Assembly: GCA_034509495.1 (NCBI GenBank) | Contig: CM067511.1 | Span: forward strand, 28,935,990 to 28,999,989 | Direction: 5' to 3' | DNA length: 64,000 nucleotides | From: Acestrorhynchus altus | Taxonomy: Eukaryota > Chordata > Actinopteri > Characiformes > Acestrorhynchidae | Shown here: positions 46,828 to 59,370 of the stretch, one piece after another | Position numbering within the stretch: the first letter of the stretch is position 1 | Layout of the letters: each line of letters opens with the position of its first letter | Position numbers and translations under genes: made by a program | Notes under the pieces: model-generated | Seen by the model: the letters and a program-made list of their open reading frames with translations, nothing else | Told to the model about the DNA's origin: nothing | Databases searched by the model: none

Positions 46828-47139
46828 TTGTACTATGATGTAGCCCCGCAATAAGTGTCGCGTCCGGCTGCAGAAACGGGTAAATACACAATTAAGCGAG
46901 CGCGCGCGCATTACAGCCGCTGAACGACGCTAAATCACTTACTGCCTGCTCACATCTGCTCACCATTAACACACACAGACTCGCCACAGTGCTGGATGGG
47001 GCTGTAATGATACACACACCTCTGTTTGATGTGATTTTCTGTTCACTGAGTGAAGATTCGATTTGATTTTTAGATTTAAACGCATTTCAAACCCCAACAA
47101 AGTAAGTGAGGAACACACACATTTCGGCTGAATCAGGCT

Positions 47140-47670
47140 AATGCAATGCTTTAACTCAACTCAGACTGATGTGTGACTCACCTCAGACTCATATTTAGAT
47201 TCATGCTGATAAGACTTGCAATTCAATCCAGACTCACTTTTAAAAGATTTGTCTCTTTTTTAAACTGTAGCTCAACTCAGACTTGGGTTTACGAGACTCA
47301 TTACTCACAGACTCAAGTTTGAAACAACTCACAAATCAGACAAAAAAAAACAAACTGAGACTCATAAGACGTGATATAGACTTATGCATAAAAGGTTCAC
47401 AATTCAGACTCAGGTTTACAACTCAGGCTACACAACTATATCTATTTTTATATCTAAGACTCATAACTCAAATCAGACTCACATTTAAAATACTTGCAGC
47501 TCAACTCAAATTCACGTGTTAAGGACTCACTACTCACTTCTAGACTTGTGAGTACTAGAGTTGCAACTCAACTCAGACTCATGTTTAAAAGACTCACTGC
47601 TTGACTCATTCATTAAAATGCATGTTTGAAAGATGTGCAACTCAACTCAGACTCGTGCAGAGCAATGCAC
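47140..47670. repeat. GACTC-rich degenerate minisatellite
   Basis: The phrase AACTCAACTCAGACTCA recurs about every 35-75 bases, with spacers of TTTAAAAGACTCA type. Two exact AP-1 sites TGACTCA occur (47174-47180 and 47602-47608). Confidence 0.75.
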
Positions 47671-48384
47671 AATACAACCTCCTAACCAGTTGCCACTACA
47701 CAACCAATGCAGAATGTTGATACTGGTTTAAGATGAAGCCTGTGCTGGAAAATATGACCAGAGAATGTATTTAATGGATAGCCCACCGAGTGAGGATTGT
47801 TGCATTTTGTGTGCAAACTGTGTGCAATGTCATTTAGTGGGATTAGTAGGATTAGGATTGAGTGGGATGCCAAAAAAAAAGGGCTTAAATGAGAATTTTA
47901 ACTTTAATTTTAATTAGTCCACAGTTTAGTTTATAAACATTTTAGTAGCAGTCTGTCTGATTTATCATAATTTTAATATCGGATACATATATATACACAC
48001 ATAAGAAACATGTCCATACGTCCATGGTTTTCGATTATAAATAAAATTCTATATATTTGCACAGGATCAATAATGAGCCCTGGTTCTTATGATCACCGCT
48101 GAGAAAAACAGTATCAGTACATATTTCTCTATGATTAATCATTTCAAACCAAACCTCTGAGAAAAACTCTGTCTGCAGCTCCGTGTTTGAGCTGTGTAGA
48201 GATCTGGATCGGGTGGACATTCCCTTTAAAACTTTGCATAGGTTAGTTAGCCATGCAGGGCAGGACTGCGCTGGGATGCAGAGCGCAGAGGCTGCCTTTG
48301 TTGTGGCAGGCGGACGCAAAGCGGACGCGGCTGTTTCGCCTGCAGCCAGAGGAAATTCTTCCTGTTTTCCAAACCACCCCCAAT

Positions 48385-48387
<3 letters not shown>

Positions 48388-48434
<47 letters not shown>
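48388..48434. repeat. (CA)n microsatellite
   Basis: 23 CA units. Confidence 0.98.
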
Positions 48435-48437
<3 letters not shown>

Positions 48438-48639
48438 TCCACTCTTCGTTGAAGTCTCAATGGCTTGCCTCTAGTGCCGTTTACGCCATTTCAGGATGTG
48501 CGGCTCCACACGTTTGCGCCGGATCAAAGCGCAGATTGCGCAAAGCAATTTTGCGCCAGCTGTGTCATTTCACTCCCTGTTGGCGAGAATTCCACTTTAA
48601 CATCCTGAGTTGAATTAAGGTAAAACACGTATAACACAT

Positions 48640-49280
48640 ATACAGTCTTGTGCAAAGGTTAGGCCACCTCTCTGTTTAAGCAGGAGTGGTCAGTACATCT
48701 TTTCATACGCAAACAGCAGCACGTCTCTGCACAGTGACTCCGTCTTTCAAGCCTCAATATGACCTGTGCAAATGTCTGTGCACCTTTCAGACCCTTTAAT
48801 GCTTTAAGCAACTGAAGTTCTCAGTGGATACTTTCCCACTCTTCTTTGCAAAGGCCTCTAGATGTAAGATATTCTTGGGTCTCGTTTAAGGTTAATCTGT
48901 GATTTTTGGTCAAAGTACTGGAATGGTTAGTTCCCTGTTTCCACTTTCCAGTTTTCCTCTCTTCAGGTAGACCATGCTGGATTTTGAGGCATATCTTAAC
49001 GATTTTTCTATAATAGTATCCAGGTTTTTCCACGTATTTAACTAATAATTTATACTTGCATCCGAGATTTGCTGGTATTTTGTAATTTTCATCCTTCTCT
49101 CAATCCATGCAATATTGCCAATGCCACTGGTGGCAGCACAACCCTTCAGGTCCACCCCCATGATAGGTCCACCCCCGTGCTTCATAGCTGAGCATGATTC
49201 ATAGTTGTCGTACTAGAAGTTGTTGGTTCTCAAGATTTGATCTTGATCTCCAGAGTTCCACTGAGCATCCATTTTAAAAA
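48640..49280 (-). mobile_element. Degenerate Tc1/mariner remnant
   Basis: On the minus strand a broken frame contains CKEEWESIH-like and PGYYYRK-like pieces. The plus text CAGGTAGACCATGCTGG, GCAATATTGCCAATGCCACTG and GATCTCCAGAGTTCCACTG follows a decayed Tc1-type gene in reverse. A TIR-like ACAGTCTTGTGCAAAGG begins it at about 48640. Confidence 0.55.
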
Positions 49281-49497
49281 CATTTACACTGTAGCAACCA
49301 CAAGATGAAAAGACTTGAGAAGGCTTGTTGTAGCTTTCTTCTGGTCTGTGGACATCAATTCATTTTTTTTATCCAGACAGTTGTTTAGAAGATTATATAC
49401 ATAAACGTACAAATGTATTTAATCTTACAATTTTTAATTCATATGATATATAAGATACAGTAAGATACAGTTGACACATCAAGCATATTGTTTTTAT

Positions 49498-49499
<2 letters not shown>

Positions 49500-49577
<78 letters not shown>
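49500..49577. repeat. (ACA)n-(ATA)n compound microsatellite
   Basis: Ten ACA units turn into about 15 ATA units, the same compound as at 11237. Confidence 0.97.
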
Positions 49578-49580
<3 letters not shown>

Positions 49581-50035
49581 TTCCTGCATGTGTAATAAAT
49601 AAATAAATAATACATCTACACATATGTAATTACATAATTTATTACATATTTACTATGCAGTAATCATTAAGACTGATAACTGGCCACACTTGCTGTCTCC
49701 TTGCCTTTTTCTACAAGCTCTCTTTCTTTTTCACCAACCTGTCTGCATTTTGCAGAACCATATAACCAGTTACTATTAAGGACAAAAATGTAATATTTAC
49801 GTAAAGCTCACATCCACCTTAAAACTCTAGAACCCAGGCTTGTTATTCAGTTAGTGTTCTTGACACTTATTACATAGTAACTGCTGTGAAGGTGGTGAAG
49901 CTGAGTTGCTCTGTGTTGAGTGGAGACGAGGCAACAGGCCTTGTGACGAGACTTAGGATTAGCCTTTAGTGACCACTACAGACTGAGCAGCTGCTGAATG
50001 GGCTTCAACATAGACCTCTGACCCCCACAGATAAA

Positions 50036-50146
<111 letters not shown>

Positions 50147-50739
50147 GTGCGAAAGTAAAAGAATCATCCAAACCTAAACAAGAATCTCAGATAGATGAAC
50201 TAAAGATGAACACGATTTCTTCTGAAGGACAGAAGGTGAGCAGAAGAAAGCTCGGACCAACAGCTGTCCGAGCTGCGTCGTCCTGGAAAAAAGGGGGCTT
50301 CCTGGATTTTCAGGGGTCCTAGAAAAAATCTAGAAGAAAGCATTTTCCAGCAGCGTGAGGATTTATGACTCACACACAGGCTACATAAACGCACCGAGCT
50401 TCTGCTGTTGAACATGGTCTTCATTTTAGCCAATAAAAGTGATCCTGAGGCGCAGTGTGTGAATCACGCTGAGCACACTGCTCTCAGTGCTTCGTTTATT
50501 TCACGAGAGGAGAGCTCTTCAAAAGCATTCACAAAACAGCTTTCATTTTTTCCAGTTTATTCTCCTTTCTGTGCTCCACTGGAAGTGATGTACAGCCATA
50601 ATAATGCGGCACTGATCAGTCAGCAGACACAGTCATTTTCCCAAACAGATCAAAGCAGCAGTCTACAATAACTGTGAAGAATAGACTGGAAATGGGCATA
50701 AAAATAAAGTCTTACTTATTTACTATTACAGGATTATGT

Positions 50740-50759
50740 CAACAACAACAACAACAACA

Positions 50760-50820
<61 letters not shown>

Positions 50821-50831
50821 GTAGTAGTAGT
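50740..50831. repeat. (CAA)n-(TTA)n-(GTA)n compound microsatellite
   Basis: Seven CAA units, about 20 TTA units and four GTA units in direct succession. Confidence 0.97.
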
Positions 50832-51171
50832 ATATCATTCTTATTACTAACTTTAATAATATTAATATTATTAATATGAATATTGTTAATATTGTTGTTA
50901 ATATATTGATTACATGATCCTGCAAGAACAATAAAAAAAACAAAACAATTAAAACAATTATATATAAGAAACTCTAAAAGGCTAAATTTACTGAATAATC
51001 TAGTTGTATGATTTTGTTTAAAGGAGCAGAGATTAATATTTGATATTAATTTAATATTCAAATGAATTCACACTTAAACTCGTAACTGTAAGGATCCACC
51101 TGCAGCTCCAGCTGAAGAACCGAGAGAAGAATAAAGTCACCCTTAAGAAACGTGAGATCTATCTTTAATAA

Positions 51172-51184
51172 TTCTCTCTCTCTC

Positions 51185-51224
<40 letters not shown>

Positions 51225-51251
51225 TCTCTCCCTCTCTCTCCCTCTCTCTCT
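51172..51251. repeat. (CT)n tract with CCCT interruptions
   Basis: CT repeats with a regular CTCTCTCTCC pattern at the right end. Confidence 0.97.
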
Positions 51252-51904
51252 GATGGTTCTGCGAATAGAAAGTGTCTGAAAGTGTCTGAAAGTGATTATA
51301 TCGACATAAATAACCCCCATAAAGCCTCACTCGTCTAATTACAGTTATAAAGTGTAAGTAGATGATGTTAATAGCAGATGGAAGCGTATCAGCTGCTCGG
51401 GTATGAGGTGTATTTCACTGATCACTGCAGGTTCGGCAGCGCGGGTCCAGATGAGAGACCCGCAGAACGCAGGACCCCCGAGCTGGAGGGGACATGAAAA
51501 GAGCTGAATCGTTTAAACCTGATGTGTGGTCCAGAAGAAAACCCCACTGTTCCTGAAAAATACAAACACTACAGTAAGAGTGCATTACAACATATTAAAC
51601 GTCATTCATTTGATATTTATTAAATAAACAGTAATTAAATTATCATTATATAAATGATGTGAGTGCACTGATTACGTTCCAACGATCAATTTAACGATGA
51701 TTAAATGATATCATAATAAAAAATTATGATTGATATTAATTTAGACTTCCTCTTTATTCGTGTTATTGCTATCATTTTCAGTAGTAAGGCAACAATAGTA
51801 TAATTATAATAAATGTTTACAATAAAAATACAGAGGAAACGTGTACAAATATTACAACAATAATAAATGTTTATATTTGACAAAAAGTAAAAAAAAATAG
51901 GTAA

Positions 51905-51910
51905 TGATAT

Positions 51911-51942
<32 letters not shown>

Positions 51943-52230
51943 ATAATAATAATAATAATAATAATATTAATAATAACAATAACAATACTACTACTAATAA
52001 TAATAACAATAATATAAAAATAACTATATAATAATAATAATAATAACAATAATATAACAATAACAATATAATAATAATATAACAATAACAATATAATAAT
52101 AATAATAATAATAATAACAATACAAAAAATAATAATAACAAGCCCAATAAGGATGATGATGATAACAATAATAATAACAACAATAATAATAATAACAACT
52201 ATTATTATTATTATTGTTGTTGTTTTTTAT
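51905..52230. repeat. Interrupted trinucleotide repeat field
   Basis: ACT units (51912-51941) pass into AAT units and then about 250 bases of mixed AAT, AAC and ATA units, closing with TTA/TTG units at 52198-52230. Confidence 0.93.
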
Positions 52231-52719
52231 TATTTATTGTTATTATTAATTATACTTGTTGAGTTGTTTCAATATCATCGACAGTAAAGTGTTTAAATCG
52301 ATGTAAACTGTTGATTCATTCTCAGTTCCCCACCCAAACCCATCAGTCATGCAGGTCGTTGAAGACCCTCAGTCCTTCTACAGCGCTGATCTGTGTCCTC
52401 AGCACGACCACCAACAACCACCACAGCTCTCTGACAGAGTTTACACGCAGGCTGAGGCGGCTCGTCTAAGCCTCTTTGTTTCCAGTGCCTTAAATAAACC
52501 GCTTCTCGACCCTCTGCTCTGGTCTGAGGAGGAATTTGCTCTGCAGTCGTTTCTTTTCCGCGGCTTTACAACAGCGTGTTTAGTTTGCAAACAGCTCTCT
52601 CGTCTCCTGCAACGTGGATGAAGACGGAGGACAAGGCTCAGGAGTGACCTGTAAGGCCAGGCGACCCTGCCAGCAGTAGATTCTTCAAGGCCAGGTCCCC
52701 CTTAACGATATTTCTCACA

Positions 52720-52900
52720 ATGGAGTTATGATAATATTTTCCTTGCAGATTTGCAGGCGTTCAGAGCTCGAGTATGTGCGCGCCAATTCCCACAGTGCTG
52801 CTCTGAATGATGACCAGTTTATTTTTCAAGGCGATTAGAATGCACATGGAGAAGTTGCTGTCCAACAAGCCCTCCCTTTAAAAATCACTCCGATGGAAAC
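52720..52900. promoter_or_regulatory. Candidate conserved non-coding island
   Basis: Unique sequence with CGCGCCAATTCCCACAGTG and CAGTTTATTTTTCAAGGCG, no repeats. Candidate only. Confidence 0.25.
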
Positions 52901-53159
52901 ATTCCAGTCTAAACATCTCCCTCCGCATTTCAAACGTCTGAGAAAACCAAGTGAATGGCCGGCAAGCAGCTGGATTAGTTTGCTGCTGTCTGCTGAAGCC
53001 ACCAAGGTCTTATCAAATCACCTAAATCCCTTCTTATACATGATTATCATCACTGGCCACTATGGATTGGGGTTGATAATTCCCATAAATGCCTGTTATT
53101 ATCTCAACAAGGGGCTGATGTTGAACATCAACCCTTTTCAAACTTTCTCCAGTGGAAAA

Positions 53160-53520
53160 TGAGCCACCTAAACAGCTTTGGTTCCCTAAAGAACCTGTCA
53201 GTAAATATGGGCTTTATTTTGGAAACCATTAAAATCAGTAGAATAAAAAAATCCACATCATTCTAGTACATATAGGAGCCACACTTGAGTGGTTTGCACA
53301 ATGCCACGGAAGTAGCATCTTTGGTATACCAGTTAAATGTTCTACCTAGAACCACAACCCCAAGCCAAAAACCCTTTAGGACGTTTTAATGTTAGGATTG
53401 AATAATTAACTAACACTCTAAAAATGAAAGAGTTATTTGCCAGTGCCTAAGAAGAACCTCTGGTGTTCATAAACCCTTGAATGAATGATACTTTAGAGAA
53501 CCACACTGAGATGGTTCTCA
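53160..53520. mobile_element. Degenerate GGTTCTTT-type MITE copies
   Basis: TTTGGTTCCCTAAAGAACC, GTTCTACCTAGAACC and GAGAACCACACTGAGATGG show recurrent GGTTC/GAACC motifs in both orientations. Confidence 0.4.
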
Positions 53521-53879
53521 TAATGAGATGATAGATTTTTATAAATATGGTTAAAATAATGGAAGCAAAAGTGCATCTTCTACAGAAACTTTGTGACACC
53601 TTTGTGTTGAAGAGTGAATCAATGTGATTTCCCCCCCAAATGTCTTAATCCCAGGATAACCTAGGCTTCAGCTTACCTGCTCTTAAGTTCTAAACTCCCT
53701 ATTGAAGTTTATTGGTCCTACAACTTTACAATGGTTGTAACCAGTCCCAAATATCTCAGTCTCTTCCAATACACCACCTATATCATCCTCTTTTGAGGCA
53801 CACTGCTGCCTACCAACTTCCCCTTTCTCAGTTTCTTGAAAGCACCCCATTCCAACACACAATTCATCCATTAAAATTA

Positions 53880-54330
53880 TTTATTGCCCCTTGAGGGGCT
53901 AAATGAAACACACGGAGCGAGGAAACGCGACCACTTGAACTTCTTGTTGGCGAATAAGCTTTGGAAGAGGTGATGTCAGCCTCTCTCTCTCCATGCGTAA
54001 TTAACCTCCTGCGCTCTCCAAAGCCTGCCTCGGGCCTTTGATTAGCCAACTATCATCAGATCACCACTGCAGGCTCTGCCTTCGCCCTCTAAGATGAGTG
54101 CTCATATTCACATGCTGGTTCTTTCAGAGCAACGTATCGCCAATTAACACCTAGGCCACCCTTAATAAGGCTGGGGAACCTTCCACTCCAGCAGAAAACG
54201 TTTTTCAAACAGCCCAGATTTGAGAGGCTATTCTCAAGCAGGCGCTCTCCAACAGCTTTGTTGGCTCCATTGAGGCAACTTCATCCAAAACACTTCAGGC
54301 TTCAAGACTTGGTGAGGATGCTTGAAGCTG
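53880..54330. promoter_or_regulatory. Candidate conserved non-coding island, strongest by eye
   Basis: About 450 bases without repeats. GCGTAATTAACC (TAATTA at 53998-54003), an exact TCF/LEF site CTTTGAT followed by TAG (54036-54042), CAATTAACACC near 54141 and CTTAATAAGG near 54161 cluster within 170 bases. Such clustering of homeodomain and TCF cores is common in developmental enhancers. Confidence 0.4.
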
Positions 54331-55554
54331 CCAGGGCTCTGGAGCTTTGGGTACACAGCTATAGTCTCAAAAGGCTCTGTGGTAAGCGAATTGGACAAAA
54401 TTGTAGCTGCATGTCATGATTTTTCATGGCAGTATTATTGTAGCAATAAATGAAAGTAGGTTGTAAAAAAGTTGGGCACGTTTCAATAACTATTTTTATT
54501 GTCATAGTGTGACACAATGCATTGTACAACGTGAACTCTGTAAAGGACTGTCATATACAGTAAATTACTCTGACAGGTATACCGTGGTGGAGAGAAGAGC
54601 GAGGGAGAGAAAGAGAAAGGCAAGAGAGGAAGAGAGATGTGGATTTCAGATGTAAACAGTCACGACTTCATCTGTTTTACATTACTGTCCTGATTTCCCT
54701 ATAGACTACTAGACCACACCTGTTCCTTAAGCAACTGCACACTTGCTGGAACCTGGGATTTCTGCAAAATTAAGTGAAAGTCCTTGGATATGTCCAGCAA
54801 ATAATAAAATACTCCATTTATTTTCGGGCTCAGCACATTTGAACAAAAATGGCCAGCAACAAGGCTTCATATAATGGTATTAGCAAAATCTACCTCAGTA
54901 TGGCTTTGATGTGTGCTAATTGCAATTGCAACTATAGCTCACACACACTATGAACTATAACGTTTACTTAAAAAAGTTAAAGAACTGAATGCCTTAATGT
55001 TAAGTCTACATGTTGATTAAATGATTAACTGCTTATTTAAAGTATTGCATTCATTTAAAGGTTCTGGAGATTTTTTTTATACTATTAACATTCCTTTTCT
55101 CCCATTATTTTTTATTATTCCTGGTATAAACTGGTAATTATCAATCAGATAAGGCATCTTTACTTCTGAATAATAAACCTGGTGATAAAGGATTTGACTT
55201 CTTATTCAAAAGCGATTCTTATTATTATTCACAATTATAAATAATAAAGTGTGAACCCACATATTAGCCCTTAGGGTTTAAAGCAAGGCTCTTCTCTTCT
55301 GGCCCTGGTGGACTGCAGTGCAGCACAGGTGGGATTTCACTAAGCATTTCCCAGTTTCCCTCTCGCCCAGACCCACTCACTTTCATGAATGACATTGTCT
55401 TTTATCTAAAATTATTGCTTTCAATATTTATTTCAGTAAATTGATCAAAATGTAAAGTAAATAATGCATATACTACATTTCAAAGATTGTACTGCATATC
55501 ATCCATTTTAGTAATCTCCAATTATCATAGTATTATAATTGCAGGCTGTAGTCC

Positions 55555-55919
55555 ATCTGTTTCTCTGCATACTTTGTTAGCCTCCTTTCACCTTGTTCTT
55601 CAATGGTCAGGACCCCACAGGACCACCATTGTAAAACAAACTCTCCACTATATTAGGGCCACTTACATAGTTGGCCCATCTGGTAGATGTAAAGTCAGGG
55701 ACAGAAGCTCATCTGTTGCAGCACAGTTTGTGTTGGTCTTCCCCCAGTCCTTCATCAGTGATCAGAGAAAGCTGTGCACAGGATGCTGCTGCCACTAATC
55801 TCAGACCTGCAGTGATACAGATGTGTTTAAAAACTCCAGCAGCACTGCTGTGTCTGATCCAATCATACAGCGCAACACACACACAAACACACCACCACCG
55901 TGTCAGTGTCACTGCGGTG

Positions 55920-55925
<6 letters not shown>
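55555..55925. mobile_element. Characin/catfish-type MITE copy
   Basis: TTCTTCAATGGTCAGGACCC, TAGATGTAAAGTCAGGGAC, AAAACTCCAGCAGCACTGC and CCGTGTCAGTGTCACTGC match a dispersed repeat I know from otophysan fishes. It leads directly into a (CA)n tract. A second copy lies at 63756. Confidence 0.6.

Positions 55926-56000
<75 letters not shown>
55922..56000. repeat. (CA)n microsatellite
   Basis: About 39 CA units, wedged between a MITE and a Tc1 remnant. Confidence 0.98.
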
Positions 56001-56002
<2 letters not shown>

Positions 56003-56014
56003 CTTACAGTCCTT

Positions 56015-56637
56015 GTGTCAGGGATTTTCATTCTTCATTGCAAAGTCTTCCTGTTCTGTGAGATTCCTGGGCCGTCTTACATGCCCTGCTCTTTTGAAGA
56101 TCATTTTCAATGATGTTCAGATCAGGGGACTGTGGGGGCCATGGGACCACTTTCAACTTTTGAGGTCTATTGTGGATGATATTTAAGGTGTGTTTAGGAT
56201 CATTATCCATTTTAGAAGCAATACTGTTTTCATCTATATGATGAGGGAAACATTCCCTCGTGCCACTGGCCAAAACACAACCCCAAAGCATTTTGTCCCA
56301 TTTTTTCTCCAAACATAACTTTGGTCATTGCTGTCAGAGAGCTCCACGTTAACCTCATTGGTCCTCAGGACCTGTTTTCAAAATGCATTTCTTGTGCAAT
56401 GTACCACAAACCCAGAGTCTGTAAAATCAGCCTAAAGGTCTTTTGCAGATGGTCTTCCAGACTTTATCTTGACCTCCACTGTTCCACTTTCATTTCTTAA
56501 TTAAAATTGGAACTGGGGAAACACTTTGCTACCTACTTATATCCATCTGATGCTTTGTGGGTGTGGGAATGGTTTTATGTGTGGGTGAGGCTTTTAACCT
56601 CATCATGGTGGGCCTTAACCATTTTCATTTTCAGAAT

Positions 56638-56640
<3 letters not shown>
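56015..56640 (-). mobile_element. Tc1/mariner remnant with recognisable transposase
   Basis: On the minus strand 56312-56028 encodes pieces KMDNDPKHT (second catalytic Asp region) and PPQSPDLNIIENDLQ (third catalytic residue region), in the correct order, followed by the C-terminal EE. The upstream half (56640-56330) carries TTCTTAATTAAAATTGG-type helix-turn-helix sequence in reverse but is shrunken. No intact frame. Confidence 0.75.

Positions 56641-56642
<2 letters not shown>

Positions 56643-56690
<48 letters not shown>
56643..56690. repeat. (TA)n microsatellite
   Basis: 24 TA units at the border of the Tc1 remnant. Confidence 0.97.
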
Positions 56691-56696
<6 letters not shown>

Positions 56697-57329
56697 TGAA
56701 AACTCTTCTAGTCCAAATATCCTTGTCCATTTTTTCATCAAATGATATATGGTTTCTACTAGTAATTTTAGGGTCTGTTTAACCCTGAATGTGTTCTGTT
56801 ATATAATGACCCAGCAGTGGGTTATGGAAAATAAATTGGCTAGCATTTACCCAGAATTTGCATGACTGTAACTAAAAGTTAATGATTGTGGATTGTGGGG
56901 GAAAAAATCCTTCTCACCAACTGTCACTAAATATTTATATTGGTCATGGCCTATAAGACCTTTTTTTTTTCACTTTAAATGTTTACCAGTATTAGAGTTA
57001 GTGCTAGGCTACATGCAGCTATCTGGCATTTTTAATTGGTAATAATATTAAAAATACAGAGATATTAAAAGGCTGTTTGGCTTAAACATACTCAGTTTAA
57101 TTGGTTGTGCTTTTTTATTTCAGGGTAAATGTGTTTTTCTGCTTTCAAGCTGTGAAACCCACTCCACCCACCATTGCACATAAAATACACTCAACACAAA
57201 GGAGATATGTGCATGGCAAAAAACGTACTAACTTTTTACTTTATAATGACCAAAAGCATATTGTTAATCGGTCTGTGTCATGTGCTTGTGTGTTAAGTCC
57301 TAGAATGTCACAGTTGTACATAAAAAAGA

Positions 57330-57680
57330 CCTTTGGAAGTCACAATAAATCTGCATCATGGCCAATGTCAGTTTAAGACCACTATCGTACAATTACCATA
57401 GAGAGGCTGGAAAGCATCCTGGGTATAGTGGTCAAAATAGTAAGTGTGTGTATGTGTGTGCACACGTGTGTGTTTACATCACTGTGCACTCACACACACT
57501 GCACCAGAGCCAGATAAACAACAACACCAGGACTCTTCTCTTCTCACGCAAAACCTAGCGTGATACAAGCTCCGGCAATCTGTAATCAATCTGGTCTGTA
57601 ATGAAGGAGAGATATTGTTGATGCGCCAGAGAGCCTGTATTTTCTACACTGACTTAAGGCGTGCAAATATTTCACAGGGC
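57330..57680. promoter_or_regulatory. Candidate conserved non-coding island
   Basis: Mixed-composition sequence broken by a short CA/TG-rich piece (57440-57500). CTGTAATCAATCTGGTCTG and GGCGTGCAAATATTTCAC are notable unique strings; the latter holds an octamer-like GCAAAT. Candidate only. Confidence 0.3.
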
Positions 57681-57797
57681 AAGAGGAAATTCATCATTTA
57701 ACCACTGAGACAAACACAGATAGAGGAATCCCAACACACACATCAAACACAAAGCCCTTTGAGTCACTCTACCACAATATTCTATTATTTTCCATAG

Positions 57798-57799
<2 letters not shown>

Positions 57800-57851
<52 letters not shown>

Positions 57852-57866
57852 TCTCTCTCTCTCTTT
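57800..57866. repeat. (CT)n microsatellite
   Basis: About 33 CT units with one CCCT. Confidence 0.98.
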
Positions 57867-58120
57867 CAATCTCTCTATCTTTTTCTCCAGTCCCATAACA
57901 CTGGATGCCAGTACACAATATGGAAGGTTTAAAGATAGAGATAGCAAGTTTTTAATTTAAAGAATAAAATTTTTTCATATTTTATATTCATCTCACATGA
58001 AGTGAAAAGGGCTGTTTCACTTTTGATCATTATGTCTTATAGCTTGCAAAAATTTGGCATCCTGTTTCTAATATTATTCTAATATTTCTAATATTATTCA
58101 GTAAGTAGTAGTATACTGTA

Positions 58121-59103
58121 GTGCATCCGGAAAGTATTCACACTGTTTATATAAGGTCCCATAGTAGACAGTGCCTGTCAGAACACAAACCAAGCAATGA
58201 AGTCTAAAGAACTGTCTGAAAGCCTCCAACATAGGAGGAAAGGTTTCTCACTGGCCCAGTGAGCACTGTGACCTCCATGTTTGAAACCATCAGGACTCTT
58301 CATAGAGGTGACTGCCTGGCCAAACTGAGTGATCATGGTAAAAGGTCCTTTGTCAGGGAGGTGAAAAAGAACCCAATGGTCATTCTGACCGAAGTCCAAC
58401 ATTGCTGTGTGGAGAAGGACAACCATTTCTGTAGCACTGCACAGATCAGGACTGTATGGTAGAGTGTCCAGACGAAAGCCACTCCTTAGTAATAGGCTCA
58501 TGACAGGCCAACTGCTCATTACCTAGTCAATACCAATACCATTCCTACAATAAAGCATGGTGGTGGCAGCATCATGCTTTGGGCATGTTTTTCTGCAGCA
58601 GGAACTGGGAGACAAGTCAGGGCTGATGGAAAGATGACTGCAACAATGTACAGAGACAGCCTCGATAATAACCTGCTCCAGAGCACTCTGGACCTCAGAG
58701 TAGGATGAAGGTTTATCTTCCAACAGGACAACATTCATAATCACACAGCTAACAAAGCAGTGGCTTTGGGACAACTCTGTGAATGTCCTTGAGTGGCCCA
58801 GCCAGAGCCCAGACTTGAACACGATTGAACATCTCTGGAAAGATCTAAAAATTGCTGTGCACCAACACTCCTCATCCAATCTGATGGAGCCTGAGAGGTT
58901 CTGCAAAGACGAATGGGAGACATTTTCCAAAAACAGGTGTGCCAAGCATGTAGCATCATACTCAAAAAGACTTGAGGCTGTAATTGCTGTCAAAGGTGCT
59001 TCAACAAAGTACAGAGAAAATGTTATTGTTATTGTAAATTCAATCCCTTTTGAAATGAGGCTATGACATAACAAAATGAGGAAAAGGTGAAGTGCTGAGA
59101 AAG
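58121..59103 (+). mobile_element. Tc1/mariner element, about 1 kb, decayed
   Basis: The left terminus GTGCATCCGGAAAGTATTCA follows a TA target dinucleotide and is the terminal inverted repeat of a well-known teleost Tc1-like family. In order one sees FETIRTL and REVKKNP (DNA-binding region), GGGSIM-like sequence near 58560, QQDN near 58725 (second catalytic Asp), WPSQSPDLNTIEHLW near 58794 (third catalytic Glu) and KRLEAVIAVKGAST at the C-terminus. The right TIR is truncated (GTGAAGTGCTGAGAAAGG). Frame shifts and a deletion in the centre make it inactive. Confidence 0.85.
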
Positions 59104-59370
59104 GAAAGAGCTTCACCAGTAGTGGACTGAACCTGTTGTTGGTGCATCAAGAACCATCACACCCAGACGTCTCCAGGAAAGGGGCTAGAATTGCAGAAAT
59201 ATCAATATCTAAGTCCTCTTTTCAGATGAAATCTAAAATCTGAGTCTCAGCTCAACCCAGGGTTTGGTGAAAGAATGGAAAGGCACTGTATCCAAGATAT
59301 CTGAAGTTCAGGGTGAAGTCTGCAATCTGTGCCATGTCATCTATTGCATATTCTTTGCATCTTTTAAAAG
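59104..59370 (+). mobile_element. Second Tc1/mariner remnant
   Basis: GTTGGTGCATCAAGAACC, CACACCCAGACGTCTCCAGG, AAGTCCTCTTTTCAGATGAAA and GTGCCATGTCATCT follow in order another teleost Tc1-type gene, with deletions between. It abuts the previous element with no spacer. Confidence 0.6.

Noticed and set aside
46417..46911. 164-codon minus-strand frame of Ser/Leu and Thr/His
   Set aside because: Pure product of the GA and TG repeat tracts.
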